Positions 60,561 through 61,404 of a stretch of 61,404 bases of DNA are shown in pieces. Where the stretch lies: contig JALQYL010000003.1 of NCBI GenBank assembly GCA_023254135.1, positions 1 through 61,404 of the forward strand. The letters run 5' to 3'. A program made the translations under genes and the position numbers. The stretch's first letter is position 1; each line of letters begins with the position of its first letter. Source of the DNA: Ilumatobacteraceae bacterium (lineage in GTDB: Bacteria > Actinomycetota > Acidimicrobiia > Acidimicrobiales > Ilumatobacteraceae). The notes below the pieces were generated by a model. The model saw only the letters and a program-made list of their open reading frames with translations. It did not search any database and was not told where the DNA came from.

Positions 60561-61166
60561 GTGGAAAACCATCAAGTTGACCTCCCAGAGAATTCCGCGA
60601 CCTCGCGTCGCCGTCTTCTGACATCACTGCTTGCAGGTGGTGCTTTCGCAGCTGCCGCTCCCATGCTTGCCTCGCGCGCATCGGCAGCCGATGAAGCAAC
60701 CACAACCACCGAGGCATCGACAGCCACCACCGTCGCGCCGCCAAACCGTGATGCCGCCGACAACGACACGTTGAACGCGCTCGTACGTCGCGAAGCACAA
60801 ATGGTTGCCACATACGCATCTGCCATCAAGGTCACCAAGGACGCCAACGACGTGGCAGCACTCACGCTCATTCACGACCACCACCTTGCGTATCAGCAAG
60901 CACTCGTTGGTTACCTGGGCAACAAAGCCACCGGAGCAGGTGCCGCAAATTCTTTGGTCACTGCCTCTGGATCTTTCTCTGCCGACGCCAATCAGTTGGC
61001 TGGCCTTGAAAACGCAACCATGAACATGCACATCGACGCGCTCAGCACCATCAATGGTCTCAACGCTGCAACCTTGATTGCCTCCATCATCACCATGGAA
61101 GCGCGCCACAGCGCAGCACTTGCACTTGTTTCCGGTCTTGCACCACTGACTGCCGCTGGCAACTAA
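60561..61166 (+). CDS. Exported ferritin-like protein with Tat signal
   Basis: About 201 residues if read from GTG 60561, which has AAAGG nine bases upstream; ATG 60552 or GTG 60516 are alternatives. A twin-arginine signal (SRRRLLTSLLAGGAFAAAA) ends in ASA-type cleavage sites. A Thr/Ala/Glu-rich linker follows, then a four-helix ferritin-like domain with the E-A-R-H motif of TMEARHSAALAL. The protein is secreted folded, perhaps with metal bound. It follows the kinase gene after 44 bases and may belong to the glpD operon. Confidence 0.75.
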   Translation: MENHQVDLPENSATSRRRLLTSLLAGGAFAAAAPMLASRASAADEATTTTEASTATTVAPPNRDAADNDTLNALVRREAQMVATYASAIKVTKDANDVAALTLIHDHHLAYQQALVGYLGNKATGAGAANSLVTASGSFSADANQLAGLENATMNMHIDALSTINGLNAATLIASIITMEARHSAALALVSGLAPLTAAGN

Positions 61167-61182
61167 CGAAAGCCTGATCACA

Positions 61183-61404
61183 ATGACTCAGAACTCCACT
61201 CCGAAGTACAGCCGTCGCACCATGCTCACTGCTGGTGGCGCTGCAGCAGCAAGTGCCGCATTCCTCGCCGCTTGCGGTGGCTCCAACACCGTCACTCGAC
61301 TTGGGTCGGCGCCCACCACCGAGAAGCTCGCAGATGCAGTTGTGACAGACGTGGTGTTGCTTCGCACAGCAATGTCCGTGGAAACCATGATTGCCAACAT
61401 GTAC
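61183..61404 (+). CDS. Exported lipoprotein with ferritin-like start (partial)
   Basis: The first 74 residues of a gene that runs off the right edge. They contain a twin-arginine-like motif (YSRRTMLTAGG), a hydrophobic stretch and the lipobox LAAC (Cys31), so the protein would be exported and lipid-anchored; LspA encoded at 18284 would process it. The beginning of the mature part (TDVVLLRTAMSVETMIANMY) resembles the first helix of the ferritin-like protein just upstream, suggesting a second copy of that domain. It starts 16 bases after the preceding stop. Confidence 0.68.
   Translation, partial: MTQNSTPKYSRRTMLTAGGAAAASAAFLAACGGSNTVTRLGSAPTTEKLADAVVTDVVLLRTAMSVETMIANMY

Overview
The window is a gene-dense, moderately G+C-rich bacterial chromosome segment with about 63 protein genes, no gap above 300 bases, and no tRNA, rRNA, CRISPR array or mobile element that I could see. 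It looks actinobacterial. The markers are a mycothiol ligase (mshC), an F420:NADPH oxidoreductase, an InhA-type enoyl reductase, phosphatidylinositol-mannoside enzymes (pgsA, patA-like, pimB-like), a WhiB protein, a Bpa-type proteasome activator, SepF with FtsZ but no FtsA, and a type II IleS. The moderate G+C and the gene mix suggest class Acidimicrobiia (Ilumatobacter-like), but that placement is inference.

Region 1 (1-8.2 kb): the end of an ArsR-type regulator, then a minus-strand block read npdG > mshC > plsC > thrS > HIT phosphorylase > small membrane protein > pgsA > patA-like. From thrS onward this resembles the mycobacterial thrS-HIT-pgsA1-acyltransferase block of phosphatidylinositol metabolism. 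A divergent InhA-like fabI and a DUF255 protein follow. Region 2 (8.2-23.1 kb): nitroreductase, an unknown protein, dnaE, bpa, a phosphodiesterase, a divergent Rrf2 regulator, rluD, lspA, a DksA-like protein with a huge Lys/Ala tail, and ileS. Region 3 (23.1-39.9 kb): a complete-looking division and cell wall (dcw) cluster on the minus strand, read mraZ > [mraW-type leader RNA] > rsmH > ftsL > ftsI > murE > mraY > murD > ftsW > murG > murC > murB > ftsQ > ftsZ > yggS > sepF > yggT, running into ileS. murF, ftsA, ylmD and divIVA are absent. The mraZ promoter carries four decamers that look like MraZ boxes.

Region 4 (39.9-46.2 kb): small conserved proteins, an HNH nuclease, dinB, and a plus-strand trio of membrane protein, inositol monophosphatase and glycerol kinase. 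Region 5 (46.2-52.8 kb): a tightly overlapping minus-strand run read whiB > trpD > thrB > Cys-rich protein > queG > pimB > membrane protein > SRPBCC > ROK glucokinase.

Region 6 (52.8-61.4 kb) is the most interesting part. A PerR-type regulator (all five metal ligands align to PerR), a rubrerythrin without rubredoxin, a GlpC-like double-[4Fe-4S]/CCG protein and a DUF3501 protein form one operon. It faces a divergent operon of glpD, an alkyl-DHAP-synthase-like flavoprotein and a second FGGY kinase, followed by two exported ferritin-like proteins. The 96-base space between the two operons holds two nearly perfect dyads. Together this suggests a peroxide-linked redox module coupled to glycerol 3-phosphate oxidation.

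Across the window, several start codons sit 6-7 bases after a TANNNT element, often TACGAT, which is what leaderless transcripts would look like.
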